From: Parnassius smintheus behrii
Taxonomy: Eukaryota > Arthropoda > Insecta > Lepidoptera > Papilionidae
NCBI GenBank assembly: GCA_036936625.1
Contig: JAUPFT010000012.1
Coordinates: forward strand, 48,038,672 to 48,102,671
DNA: 64,000 nt
Reading direction: 5' to 3'
Shown here: piece by piece, positions 25,100 through 40,000 of the stretch
Layout of the letters: each line of letters starts with the position of its first letter
How positions within the stretch are numbered: position 1 is the stretch's first letter
Notes under the pieces: generated by a model
What the model saw: the letters and a program-made list of their open reading frames with translations, nothing else
Told to the model about the DNA's origin: nothing
The model's database searches: none
Position numbers and translations under genes: made by a program

Positions 25100-28000
25100 T
25101 TATGCATACAATATATGTTATACAATTCATTATATTTAAGGTTTATTGTACCTGCGCTTCTTCAATGATGTCTCCCTCTTTGAACCTTTGCTCGGTCGCA
25201 AGGTCCGGGTACGTGGTGGCAAATATGTCTTTCATAGTGAGGAACGGTGTGTTCCTCGTTGGTATCACGTACAACACTCGAGCACGGATCTGTTTCACAA
25301 AAAATTTTCTTAACTATCTGTACATATAAATAAAATTGAAGTGTCTGTGTCTGCTATATCGAAATAACTGCCTTTTATTAAACTGGGAGGTTTATTTGTA
25401 CGTCATTAAGACATGAATAACCATTTTCCAATTTTTATATGTTTGTCTTTCCAAGCTAATCTTCATTCGTTGTGATGAAAGATAAAGAAACAACCACAGA
25501 TGTAAAATATATACGCAATGCAATATAAGCAATGCTAGAAGTAATATATGCCACAAGAAATTACTTTGATGTTATCTTAATAATACATGATGTCACATTA
25601 ATGTTGCGCGCCACAAATAATGCCTGCTACATGGCGATACTAGTTACCACTAGCGCCCACTAGTATCGAGTAGAAGAACTAGGAAGGTCAAGATCTTTCT
25701 AGAAATTTACGTGGAAGAACTTTCTAGAACTATCGACACCTAGTCAGTCGGGATCGATATGTACTCGAACATTCTAGATGCTTCTACAGCAGAAGGTTCT
25801 GGAACTATATGAGGCCCTATGTAAGACCGGTACAGACCGCGGCCCGGGGAAGTTACTGAATTGACGATACAAACGAATACTTCGAAGCGATACAACTGTG
25901 TTTTGTTTTTAGTGTGGTTTTAAGTTGTAATTAGTGTTCTGTAATTGAAGTGTCAATTTTGGTAATTCACTCGTCAGTTTTTATTGTATCGAACCCCAAG
26001 CTCGTAACATTAGCAAATCCAACCTAGAAAAGCCGGGACGAATCGCTTAAATATTTAAAAACCGTGTAGTATGTAGTCGTAAGAGGCGACAGAGAGAAAA
26101 AATCACGAGATGCAGCGTCTTCCTAACAACAACTAGAAAATAAAAAAATGATGTTGCCAACCCGCCTGTTGGCAAATATCCCCCCTATGAGGCAATCTAT
26201 GGGGCATTAAATGCCGTCATTGTCACAAACGGATTGAGATAATTATCATAATCCTATAACCAGCTTGGGCGCTACGAGTGGATATGGAACCGGTTATATA
26301 TTTAATATACTGGGCAAAAACGTTACCCTCCTTTTGGCTTCCGCTGCAGTCGGGTAAAAGTTTAAGTTGACAAATCGTCATTAAACTAATTAATTTTTTA
26401 ACCTCTGTAATATAATGGATGTATGTATAGTAACACCTAATTCCTACTATAAAAATCCTTTAATTATATTTATAGTTGTTAAATGAATGGGTCAGCTCGA
26501 CCGGGACCGGGGCGTGGTCCTCCCCACATGTGCCCGCGACCAATAGCAGCGTGAAACAGCAGGCTAATGTGCGTGTGGCGAGTGCAGAGAAACGGAGACC
26601 CTTTTCACTAGTAACCAGGTATTTCATCTTAGCCATCACGCGTGACAACGCATTTTTCATACATTCGATCGAGGGCTAATTATCCTCCGATCACCGGATG
26701 TCGCTATTAGACACTGAGGTGAAGTTTTTTTGTTACAATATGTCATTCAGTTGAGAAGTTAGTTTTAAATTAAAGTTTATCAATTTTTAGAGTATAATAT
26801 AAATACACAAAACAATGCCCCAGGGGTTTGCTCTTACATTATTTGCACAGTTTTAACTTATTTTTTTAATTTTCTACTTTTATGGATATCTGTGGTTTGG
26901 TTTTTTATTTTTAATCTAATTAATAAAAAATATAACTAATAGTAGATAAAGAAAGATTAACTTTTACATTTTTCAAACAAATTGAGTTCCCGCTACAAAA
27001 TCTGTCAAATGTTACATCTCATTTGTAAGTGGTGCCGCTCTGGTGGCAGAAAGTCGTAGATGCCCTTATAGAGTACCTCTCCATATTTTTGAAGTCTGTT
27101 GAAAACTTAATTTATTCAACAGGTTGTAACAATTAAAAATATTTACCCTCTGTCCAAGGTTAGGTCTCTTCCCTTTGACCTTGTCGACTTGCTGTCGCTG
27201 TACGTATGCTGTTGTGTTTTCGAACACGTGACCTTCGATGCCGTTGTCCAGAGACTGCAGAAGGAAACGGCGTTTGAATTTAAAAATGTTGCTGAAACAC
27301 ATATAATTTATACTAAGATAAATACTGGATGACCTTTTTTAAACCTTAACACCTTTTTTGACCTGAAAAAAAGTATGGTGTAACATGTGAACGGAGCAAA
27401 AGCCTATGGCACTGTTATTTAAAAAAAAATAAAGACAAAACTTTTGAATTAAATAAAGAAATTAATTAAATCAAACGAAATTCAAATCACTTCCACCCTA
27501 GCCTGTGACCCTGCGAAGTGACAAGTAAGAAAAATCCTACAAAATTTATTGTTTTAATGCCGTTCATAAAGTAGGGTGGATATGATTTGAATTTCGATAC
27601 ATTTTAATTAATTAACTAATTTAGTTCAAATTTTTATTTTGTATAATTTTAGTACCATATTAGGCTTCTACTCCGTTCACATGTGACATCCTATTTTTTT
27701 TTCCAGACGGTAAAAAAGGTCATCCAGTATAGAGCTACTAGACCGTTGTCACAGAGTATCTAATAATAATAAAATTCACAGAGTATCTAATAATAATAAA
27801 ATTGTATTCTTGTAGTGACAGTGTAAGAATATCCACTATCCTACATTCCACAAGGTTTCGTAAGAGGAGACAAAAAGAAAATAAACAAAGAAATGGACAG
27901 TAGCATATTTCTGTCGACAAATCAATTAAAAAACTCTGGTTACCGACTCACTTTTCGAACGAGGCAAATAACCCCATTGTGAGGCAATCTGAAATTGTAA

Positions 28001-31000
28001 AGTAATTAAACTACCACTTAATTGTACCACTTGCAACCATTACTATAATACCACGAACCTGCGCAAGTAGTTATACCAATTACTCAACTCCAAAGAGTCA
28101 GTAATTCCTTCACGAGGCAATGTATACGCTTTTACAACAAAGTCCCAGAAAATACGCAGGCATTATCAATCACAATGTTTAAAATGTTATTAAACAAAAA
28201 GTGTTATTATACATGATTAATAATAACCCCCGGGAATGAGGTGATCGCCAACATTTTTAGTGTTCCGTAGTCAACTAGGAACCCTTATAGTTTCGCCATG
28301 TCTGTCTGTCCGTCTATCCGTCCTCGCTTAATCTCTGTGACCGTTAGCACTGAAATTTGGTACCAATATGTGTATCAATCACGCCGACAAAGTGGTAAAA
28401 TAAAAATTGGAAAAAAATGTTTTATTAGGGTAGCCCCCCTATATGTAAAGTGGGAAGTGATTTTTTTTTTATTTCAACCCTAACGTGTGATATATTGTTG
28501 GAAAGGTATTTAAAAATGAATAGGGGTTTACTAAAATCATTTTTTGATAATGTCAATAATTTCGGAAATATACGCTCCAAAAGTAAAAAAACAATGTGTC
28601 CCCCCCCCCCTCTAACTTTTGAACCATAAGTTTAGAAAATATGAAAAAAATCTGAAAAGTAGAACTTTATAAGGACTTTCTAGAAAAATCATTTTGAACT
28701 TGGATGGAAACAACAGTACCCACTACCGGGAGCACTTGCAGGAGCGCGGAGCGCTGCTGGAGCGCGAACATAATGGATACCCACCTTTAAACTCATAAGT
28801 GGGAACACTTATTGTGACGGACGGGAAACTACGGAACCCTACACTGAGCGTGGCCCGACACGTTCTTGGCCGGTTTTTATTTCCGAATGTTTTCACAATA
28901 ATTGTTTTTTATTAAGGTATATATAAACGCCGTCATTTGGGCTCCTCACGAAGTCAAATACAAATTTATGTTATGTTGAGCGGATCCAAAACAAATTTAT
29001 TAGATTCATTTACTTGAAACTATTTGGAATATACTCGGGCTAACTTATGTTGTATCCCACTCTATTTTGCTCGGTATGGTAGGATACTACAAGCTCGAAG
29101 TCAGAAGTGAAGTCGCTCTCGCTATGTACGTGTTGAAGGTGATGAGAGGTTAAAATACACAACCCGAGAGTGCTGGAGATGTTGCGACTCAATGACTCAG
29201 TGCGCGGGGCGCCCGCGGCGGCCGTCGTTACTAGCAGTGCCATGCGCGTGCACTGCACTGATGCAGCAAGCGCCGTTCGCGCGCGCACTGCGTGTGATCA
29301 ACGCCATGTCGGAGCGAACTGATTTGTTTTCATGTTCGCTGACTGAGCTCAGAGAGTGGCATATGGTATTGCATCGTTGGCTACACCGTCAAATCAGGGT
29401 GCTCATCCTGTAATGCCTGTGTATGTTGTATGTATATAAAAAAATATTGTAATACATAATAAAGTAAATTTTTCAGATGCGACAACGCTTCTTTATTTTG
29501 ATTCTGAATCGCACGTGTCAACGGGTTACAATGTTTACTTACCAACAGATGTACTTTTTATTTGTCATCCTTTTGAAAAAAGTACGGATATTATGTATGT
29601 ATGTACGTTTCTAGGGCAGGCGGAAAAAAGTACATTGACCTTTGACGATATCATCGGGGTAGGCAATCTTTTTTGTTTAGGTTCATTTCTTTATCCTTTT
29701 TTTATTACATACATCATCAGAGTGAAAGATAAGGGTGCCGAGTGAGAAGTTCTTTACAGGCCCTATGTCGATTATTATATAATAAATAAAGAAGATTATC
29801 CTGTACCTAAATGAATTAAAAAACAAATTAATATTAATTTAAGTTTATTATTTATAAATCACGAGTTATTACAATTTTCATTATTACGTTAATAGTGGTA
29901 AGTGGTATCCATGGTAACGAAACAGCTGATGTACTCGCTAAAAATGCAATTGCTAATGGCATTCTACAAAATTTAATTTACTCACATGACCTAATTTTGC
30001 TAGCTAAAAGGAAACTGAATGAAAATTGGAATAAATTATGGGAAGTTTCCAAAAATGTTAAAGGTAAGCACTATGCTGCCATCCAAGAGGTTATTCCTCC
30101 CAAGCCTTGGTTCTTTAAATTTAACAAAGCAAATAAACATGCAACTTCAATCATTTGTAGATTAAGAATTGGACACGCCTGTACACATGCACATCTGGCA
30201 AAAATCAGAGTAAGGGATAGCTCATTGTGTGAATGTGGCTTAGATGAAGGTTCCACAAACCATATTTTTTTCAACTGTCCCAAATTATCCTCCTCCCTTT
30301 ATGATTACCTTCCTCCTTATATTCCTCGACCTATAGATTTTAATTCTCTTTTAACATATACCAGTACTCCTTTTGTGTATATTTTATGTGATTTTATTAA
30401 TACTAATAATATGAAACTTTAAATCCTTGTCACTTTTAACATACGGGTAAGAGTCTAACACCTGTGTTTGTCATATTTGTTCCAGGTAACTCAACAAATA
30501 GATTTGTCAAAATTCTCGGAGGAAAACTGAATCCTTGTATTATCACAGACTCTTATTTTAATTAAACTCATAAGCCTTCATTTTCTACTCTATACGTCAT
30601 TGGCGAATTTAATCAAACCGCCACAAAAGAAAGAAGAAGAAGAAGAAGAAGTGGTAAGTACTTTAATAAGTAAGTAGGTAGGTAGTTGTATAAAACATAA
30701 CCATTTCTTGGCAATCAGGTAAAAATACGAACTTTTAATGCTAAGCATTCTTAAGCAGCAAACCTTGAAGCATGCATAAAACTTCACATAATAGATTGTC
30801 AGAGACACTCGACAGACTATTCATCTGTATCTATTTCAGAATCATTTTATGATGATGAAGACGTAGAAGAGTACGTCACATTGATTATAACCTAAAATAT
30901 CGGCAGTCTTCTTTTTCATATCCGTTTGGATGGATATACGTCACTAGACCACGTTTCTTTTACATATTTATAGATGTTTACAATCTAATATTTTTTCGGT

Positions 31001-34000
31001 TTCCGAAATATGCGAGACTTTCCGCTTCTTTCATGGTGACGTAGTCTTTATGAGATTTTCATGTCGATGGACTCGATCTCATACTAGTGATAATATACAA
31101 AAGGTCACAAAACAATAACAAAAACTAATCACTGTAAAGATCACCACCCGCGCTAGCTACCTACAAAACATTCGAATAAAACATAGTAGGTACGCACAAC
31201 CTGTCATGTAACTTTTCCTTCATACAATCATCCTGGCTTATAACAGGCAAAAATTGAGGAATTAAGGAAAAATTGAGATTTTACTTAAAAAAATGTTGTT
31301 ATTTTTCATTGAATTTACGTTCTATAAGTGAAACGAAACCACTGGTTTCAAGGATAACGATGTTTCCACTAACACCCTGTATAGGTTTGCTACAGGTACC
31401 TTATCAACGGTGAAGTCGAGCGCTGTGGCCGGCATGAGAGAGTCTGTGGCGCGTCGTTGCACCGCATGCTGCAAGGCAACCAGCTCGCTGCTGAGAGTCA
31501 CCACGCTGCTGTCTGATTCCGCCGTGATAGTCTTCACGCAGCACCAACTTAGAGTTCCCTTTTCTGAGATTTTTTTAATTATAAGACAGTGATCTATACG
31601 TGGTAGAGCCTTGCTGCAGCTATATTATGGTTGTAGCACGTATAGATCGGCTCGACCGAAAAAAGCGACCGAAATGACCACGATCTCACAGAATACTAGG
31701 GCAAAATAGCAGCATAATATTGCTATTTTTTGTACGGTGAGAACCGGAGACCCTTTTACTGGAAACGAGGCATTTCATCTTAGTCCTCAGGGTTGACTAC
31801 AACGCATCTGCATTGTCATTTTTAATTGAGGATAAACGTAGATGTCTGTGAACCATCAGGTGAACTGTGTGCACACTTGTCTAACTTATTCTAAATTAAA
31901 AAAGTGGTCCTTACGGCACTTAAAGTGACACTCTCGGCGGCCAGTCTCAACGGAGAATAGCCACCCGCGCCGGACAGGATTATAGTGCACAAGTGTATGC
32001 GCAAGCACAGGTGCACTCTATGTTCCCTCACTCTCATAATCCAATGAACAGTAATCTAACACGACCAGAGAGAGATTACGCCGCAAGACCTGACTTTACG
32101 TGCTTTCCGAGGCACGGGAGTGCAACACCACCAATTTCTTGATTCCGGGCTAGGAGCCCGAAGTACTACGAAACCCTGAGATTTTCTTGATAGAATAACC
32201 CAATAACCCTTTTTTTTACATGGTAGAGCCATGCTGCAGCTTAATTTGTAGAATAGTTGTAGCACGAATGGGTGCACTCAACCGGGGAAGGACCACGCTC
32301 TCACAAAATACCAGCGTTATAGCAGCTCAAAACGCTGTTGTGTTTCGTATGGTGAGTGTAGTGAACCGGAGACCTGTTTTACTGGAAACAAGGCAATGCA
32401 ATAACATTCTATCTTAGCCCTCAGGGATGACAACACATCTACATTCAAATCTTAATCGAGGATAAATGTAGATGTCTATGAGCCACAGTGTCAACTTATC
32501 ATCAGGTCGCTTGTGTGTCTTATTCTATAAAAAAGTTAAGAATCAAATGCATATATGTTTTTGTAACTAGGATGTAATGCCTTTATTTTACTCTTATGTA
32601 TTCATTCTATGATAGTGTCCTTCCGAGGCCGAGCCCACTAAATAAATAAATAATATTGCAGAGTCATAATGCATGGCTGCAGCATGAAAAATGTCTACGG
32701 TTCTTTCTCAACATCATAAATATTCGTCAGTTTTAAGATTAAGTATAAATAAATCGCACAAAATTGAACTTTCCATGGCAATATATAATAAATTTTTATA
32801 CAATTTACCTAATTCCACTTCAGGGTTAGCAGCGGTCTTAGGCAAAAAGGCTCTTGTGTTAGAAATACCAATGTCCATAACATAACCATGGTCTTCCACC
32901 GAGGATACGGCAGCTTGTAGGAGAGCACCTGGAAGCAATTGTAATTAATATAAATCTATGCCATATTTTTACTACATGTTAGAGTTTCCTTTCTGTCTAA
33001 GGGTCAAGCTGGGATGACATAATCTCGGCATTTAATTATATCTAGCACATCATATTCACTGTGTGATCTTTAAAACATATAAATTTTTCTATTTTATTTG
33101 AGATGTTTTCTTTTCTGCTTTTATCATATTAAATGTTTGCTTTACTACAATCACAATAGGTGATAAGTGGTGATTAAGCCCCAGACGATAAATCGCATTG
33201 TTTTAGAATACTAAAACCTATTAACTGTTGCCCTGATGACACCAAAATTGTAGTCAGACGTCGGCAAAAATATTGGACATAATCGCAACACTTGGCAGAC
33301 CCAGTACCTGTGTGTCACACTATTTAGATGCGTTCTACATTCTGTCAGCTTTTCTCCAATAAAACCACGACAACTCACTTAGTTAACTGTTTAACCACTA
33401 TGTTCGTTGTTTAATTTCACTCTTAAATTGTATATAATGCTTTATAAACACACTATACTTTACAAAGAAGACTACATATTAATTTAACTTTACTCACAAT
33501 TTTTAGAATCACCTTATTTCACAATAGACTTGACTATTATAACCTTCTCAGCACCACTGTTCGTAATCAACTGCCGCGAGCGTTTTTTTTTTGCGCCCGA
33601 AGCAAATATGGGCAACCCTCCGGAAAGCGGGGGAGGATGCTCATAGCATACCACGCAGCCGGCTGCGTGGTTATGTGGTGACTTTTACCCACTAAACTCA
33701 ACCTTTTAGGAATTGGCTTAACGATCTGACTAGAGATCTCTAAGCCGTATACGAACGCGACCCTCCTTGGCAGAAAGGAGGGCGCAACCCGCCGCGAGCG
33801 TCAAGTGTACGCGCTTTTATATTGTGACTCGATTCTAGAATTAATGTAGGTAGGTTGAAATAGATTCATATTAATATTAATTGTGAAGATTGCTAACTAA
33901 TATTGCATAATGATCGTTTATCTAACAATTTCTAGTAGGTATATATAAATATTGCAATGCCTTTTAACACCCTTAACCAATTACACATGTTGAAAGTTAA

Positions 34001-37000
34001 AACTTTATTTTTAGCTGTAAGTACTACCTATCTAACAAAAAAATATGAAATGAATTCACCTTTCATAACTTCCTACTAAAATCGTTCGGTAACTTAAAGA
34101 ATATATCTGAAGCCATTTGTTGGTCATTTAGCATTAGCACCCATCCACGTAACAATTATATTAGGAACGACGCGACAATTTGAACTCAAATAGGTAATAT
34201 ACATAACATATATAATTTTTACTATAACTATTTTATCCTACAATTAAATATACTTAACAATAAACCAAATACTAACCACAGTTGCAATACTTGACCGTTG
34301 GGTTACCAACTGCATTTTCCTTTTTTTTATAGGAGAGGGGGTAAGTGACTACCGCCGCCCATGAACTACTATAACACCACGGGAATGAAGCAGATGCGTT
34401 GCCAGCCTTTTAAAAAGAGTAGACTCTTTTCTTGAAGGTGCCTAAGTCGTATCGGTCCGGAAAAATCTCTGGTGGTAGTCAATTCCACAAGGAAGTTGTG
34501 CGAGGAAGAAAACTTCTTTCAAATCGCACAGTAGTGGACCGCCAGTCACCCGGATGGTAGGGATGATATCGCGAGTTTTGTCGCGATGTGCGATAGTGAA
34601 ATTGTGCGGCTGGAATTAGTTCGAAAAATTCCTCAGAACACTCCTCGTGGTAAATGCGTCTTATTCTCTAGTTGTTATTCGCTGCTTCCCATCTGCCCAT
34701 GGGACGAGATGGGGATACTCTTTCACCTCCCCTCCACTACACGGTCAACTTCACTTACAACTAGAGGTGGGCCGAATATTCGTTTTATATTCGGTATTCG
34801 GCATATTCGGCAGGTTTACCGAATATTCGTATTCTGCCGAATATTAGGCTAAATCACCGAATATTCGTTAAAGGGGTACTCGAAGTATCCACTGTATGAA
34901 AATGTACGAATTGAGTAATGCCATGTCTTTCATATTTTTACTGTTGAAAGTATATTTATTTATGGGTTAAATCTACTTGTATAGCGTTATCTTTTTGAGG
35001 CACTGTAGATTTATTTCCAATTATAGCAAATAGAGGGCTTGATAAAGTTTTGTTTGGAATCAAAGAAACATTACATTACAGCCCGTCAGTTTCTCTAAAA
35101 TTGGTCCAAATAGTAGATCTCCTGCCACTCATTTTCATCACATACTTATCAATTTTCACTACGAATACTTTTTTTTCTCACAAAAATAGTCAAAACATAA
35201 GTATGTGCCGGCAATTTGCTCAGTACTGGATGATGCAATAACATGTCAGGTGTGGCGGGGGAGCAAGGGGAAGGCTCTGACGCTAATCCTGCGCGCTTTA
35301 CGGTAACAAATTTCGACATAAATTAGTTAGGAATACCGAGGTAATCCTGCCGAATAATGTTCGGCCGAATATTCGGTTCGGTAAAAATTTTACCGAACGT
35401 TCGGCCGAATATTCGTATTCGGTGAAATCCATATTCAGCCCATCCCTACTCACAACCATTTTAGCATTGGCATGGCAACCAAAATTGGTCTGGGAAAAGT
35501 CGTTATGCTCATGCACCCAATGATTGATTAAAATTACAAAAAATTTGATACCTCTATGCAAGTCGGAGTGTGACCTTCCGGAATTGATATGCTGTGGCAT
35601 CATTGACAGCATCAGGTTATTGCTATTGACTTCCAGCACCTTGACTGCTACGTACTGTCCCACACGGAACATCTGTTGTAGCTCGCGAACTTTATCTATC
35701 TGGTTACCAAAAAAAAAAAACATTATACATTTTTTAAATAAAAAAATATCAGCAATGCTATAAACATTGTTAACATTCCCTTTAACCACTTTTGCTAAGC
35801 TTAAAATTATTATGTTAGGAGTGATTCACGTTAGTAGTCGAATGGCCGATTCGAACCCACAACATTCGGCACGTTTTCGGCTATTCAGGCTACGCGTGAC
35901 ACGTCATGTGTACGTCATGACAACCTTCAGTGATAAGCTACAGTGATATATATAATTCTGGATGACTGCCTCGTTGGTCTAGTGGTTGTAGTAGTGCGAC
36001 TGCTGATTATGAGGTCCTGGGTTCGAATCCCGGGTCGGGCCAAAATACAATTATTGAGTTTTTCTGTTAAGAAATTCTCAGTAGCTGCCAGGAGTCAGGA
36101 AGTCGGCGGTGTCTCACCCCCGTGCCTCGGAAGGCACGTAAAGCCGTTGGTCCTGCGCCAAATTTTTCTCACAGTCGTGTCGGTTTACCGTCCCATCGGA
36201 TTACCAGACACTTGGGCACTATAATCCTGTCCTGCACCGATGGCTAGTTTCCGTGGAGGCAGGGTGGAGAAATTCGGTCTGGAGGACATTATTATTATTA
36301 TTAATACTGGATATGGTATTATAATTCCATGCGTGTATAAAAAGTTTCGTAATGCCCTCTAGGTCAAATTTCAGTCAGGGTGATCAGTCTCAACGGATAC
36401 TAACCATCTGCGCTGGATTACAGTACACAATCTGCAATGTGTGCTGAATTTCTTTATACGTAATTCGGCTATTGTTTTAAATTATATTGTTCACTGCTGG
36501 TTGCTGTGTAAGTAACTCAGGGGGTGAACCGGTATGTAGAAAGTGCTACCAATAACCGATGACTGGTATTTAGCACAGAGAGTGGTAACAGTGGATAAAA
36601 GGTGGGAGGACCTGACGACATTTTCCCGGCACTCCTACAGTGGGGAGGTAAGGAACTTGGTACCTTAATGCGAGCACGTCTGGCCTTCAGATATGTTCCT
36701 AGGGGATGGAGGTAAGTGAAACTATCACGTTCATACTCAAACCAGGTAAGAGCGATCATACAGACCCAAAATCCTATAGACCCATTAGTCTCATATCATT
36801 TCTTCAATAGACGACGGAGAGGGTGTGTGCAAGGGATTTAAGGGAGTCGGGCTAATTAGCATACCACTACACGATAAGCAACTTGCCTACAGCTTAGGCG
36901 ATTCGACAGATTAGGCACTTCACAAGGTTTTTTTTTTATAGAAGAGGGGGCAAACGAGCATGCGGCTCACCTGATGGGAAGTCACTAGCGCCGCCCACGA

Positions 37001-40000
37001 ACAACCGCAACACCAGGGGAATTGCAGATGCGTTCCCGGCCTTTTAGAAAGGAGTAAGCTCTTTTCTTGAAGGTTCCTAAGTCGTATCAGTCCGAAAAAG
37101 TCGCCGGTGTTAAACAATTCCACAGAGAAGTTGTACGAGGAAGAAAACTCCTAGTAAAACTTCTTTAGCATCGTTGTGATATGAAACTGGATGAAACGAC
37201 AGTAAAAAGAGACAAACGTATATATCTATAGCATTTAGTCTGAGTGAGAATGAGATAGAATACAGTGTAGTAAGCAAAAGTAGCCTAATGGCAGGGTGCG
37301 GACCGTGAACTCAAAAGGTTGTGGGTTCGAATCTATCATTCCGCCAAGCATCCAGATGGTGAGGATTGTATCGGGAATTATGACGCGATGTGCGTTCGTG
37401 AAATTTGGCGGCTGGAACTAATCTGAACAATTCCTCAGTACACTCCCTGTGGTAGATACTATAGAAAACGCAAAGGTATGCAACATCCTTACACAGCGCC
37501 AGTGAATCGAGTCGATCAGAAAGCACTCGGTCGTCGACGATTCGAATCGCTCTGCGCTGGATGCAGTCAAGTGGAAGGAGCTGGCACTGGGGTGCCCTGG
37601 CCCATGGCATCAAAACAGTATTCCATGTGAACCATGTGAGCCGAACTTGCGCTTTGCAAGCGATGTGCCGGCATGAAATACTGTCTCGATCTGCTGAGCA
37701 CGCCAAGCTTTTTAGAGGCCAATTTGGCCTTCCCCACCAAGTGACCACAAAACTGCACAATATTCGGTATATCGACGACGAGGATTCTGATGCTAGCTGA
37801 GGCAGCAAGGGGCGTGCCTTCAAACTGAGGAGACAGGACAAAGTCATCGAATTGTCCAAGTTGCGGCACTTGTGCAACATTCGTCGCAGCAGATGAACTG
37901 ACTGTTAATACCCATCCCCTTCGGTAACATTTCTTTACTAGTACATAAAAACTTTACTAACCAACACACTCAACTTTGGTAAAATCTAGTGGACTGTAAG
38001 CAAGCTAGGGAGGCCCTGCCAGAAATAAACAGTCATATAACCATGGTTTTAATGAGATTGAACAAGCCACAGATCAGGATAGCATCAATTGCTATTACAG
38101 GGCATGGCTCTTTTAATAAACATTTATTTACTGAGCTGTAACAGATAGTCCCCTGTGCAGGGAATGTATGGGGGAGGAGTAAACATCTTGGCACGCCAAG
38201 ATCACACCTCAAAGTTGCTTGCAACATCAAAGGACTGTTCAACTTCTTCAGGGAGATTTAATGGCTCAAATAATCACAATATTCTTGCCCTCACGCAAAA
38301 TAAACGCATAGAAGCGGAGTCGCGGAAAACAGTCCATCAGAAACTAAAGAAATACTAAAGTAATATATATATAATATGTTTACTGCTGGTATGGTCTCTT
38401 TCTGTAACAGCTGTTGAAGGGTGACCATTACAATCTTCATAGTTTACCGTACTGATTTTTTTTACCTGCAGTACACATTTCACTTTAAAGGGGTTTAGCC
38501 ATGAATGCCACTGAAGTATATTAAACGATTTACCTGATTTTAGGCGACATTTGAAACTGTAAATAGTGATCATGCGAAAATACAGATTCATTTTCAATGA
38601 AACATAATATTACAATTTAACTTTTGAAAAAATGTGAAGGAAAATTTGGAACAAGTAGATTCATATTGTTACTTGTGAATGATTGTATTTCAAAAATAGA
38701 CATAGTAGCTGGTTAAGTTCCTTTAATTTACAATTGTGAGCCATTAAAATTCCATTGCTAAGTTATCTATGTAAATTTCACAGTACATGTGCTACCCAGG
38801 TTCGATATCTGCCAGCATCAACAACATTATTAATTGCAATTTGAATTTCTGATTTATCACATACTCAGCAGCGAAGGAAAACATTATGAGGAAACCTACA
38901 TGTCTAAGAAATTAAAAAATAAACATCATAAATATTATTTTACAATGAGTCTTGTAATCATAAAAAAATAGCTCAAGACAAGACTGCAAATATACACTTA
39001 AAATATTTGTTGATGTTCTCAAAACTAAAACTTCATCATTAGGAATTTTTCAGGTCCTTTTCTTTATAGTGGTCAAGGAGCTCTCTTGTGAGGCAGTCTG
39101 TTCAATGTGATGTTTGTTAAATACTTTATCATTGTAAACAGATTGATGTACTGACTTTTAAAGTTACCCAGTTAAGTAATTTTTGCATATACTTATCATG
39201 GAGGCATTTAACATACATAAATAGCATATTGACAGATATCCATATTCATAACTATTTTTGGTCAATGAAATGAAATTATTTTACAAAATAAGATACAAAA
39301 AATTTATTTTGTCAAACTTTATTTTTGGTTTGGTCTAGTGCTGATTCAGAACAATAATCATCAGATGCCCAACCAAAGTTCTACCAAGATGTCAAAATAC
39401 AATACAAAAAAATTTAAGTGTTGATTGGCCCATGCTCCCATTATAACAACTATGTTTTAATATTTGACAGATAACGTCTGTATTTTTAAAGGGAATAAAA
39501 GCTTACTAAAATACTTTTTTATTATTATATTATTTAATTTCAAAAATATAACTGCCATCGGCCAGACCCTTACACTAGGACTTTCTCCTGCATCATGGAG
39601 GAAGTTTACATACATAACTTACACAAGGACAAACGTCAAAACCGGGATCAATTATTTATAGGCCATACAAATACTTGTCACACATGGGCCTTGAGCCCTC
39701 ATCCCTGAGTGCTGCAACTTCATGCTCAGCCACTGCATTTTGGAGTCATATATTAAACACTTCTTCAATTCTTAAATTATGTGGTAGAGCCATGCTTCAG
39801 TTATATTAGTAGTATAGTTGTAGCACGAATGGGTCGACTTGACCGGGGAAGGACCACACTCTCACGGAATACCAGCGTCAAATAGTAGCTTAATGCTACT
39901 GTGTTTCGTATGATGAGTATAGAGAACTGGAGACCCTTCTTACTGGAAACAAGGCATTCCACCAAAGTCCTCACGGATGACAACGCATCTGCATTTTGAT

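Noticed and set aside
24940..25125. Tyr/Ile repeat ORF on the minus strand
   Set aside because: Translation of an (AT)n microsatellite.
29040..29413. Overlapping ORFs on both strands in the GC-rich patch
   Set aside because: No recognisable motif, no splice sites consistent with Rrp5 phase, and GC-rich sequence tends to lack stops.
35967..36042. Genuine tRNA gene
   Set aside because: The A and B boxes are good, but the anticodon arm is poor and the sequence runs into a SINE body with an (ATT)n tail.
38355..38597. Rrp5 exon candidate with FKVKCVLQV text
   Set aside because: The reading does not continue the S1 pattern, while exon 3 (40136) and exon 4 (35699) already join in phase 0 and complete the S1 fold.
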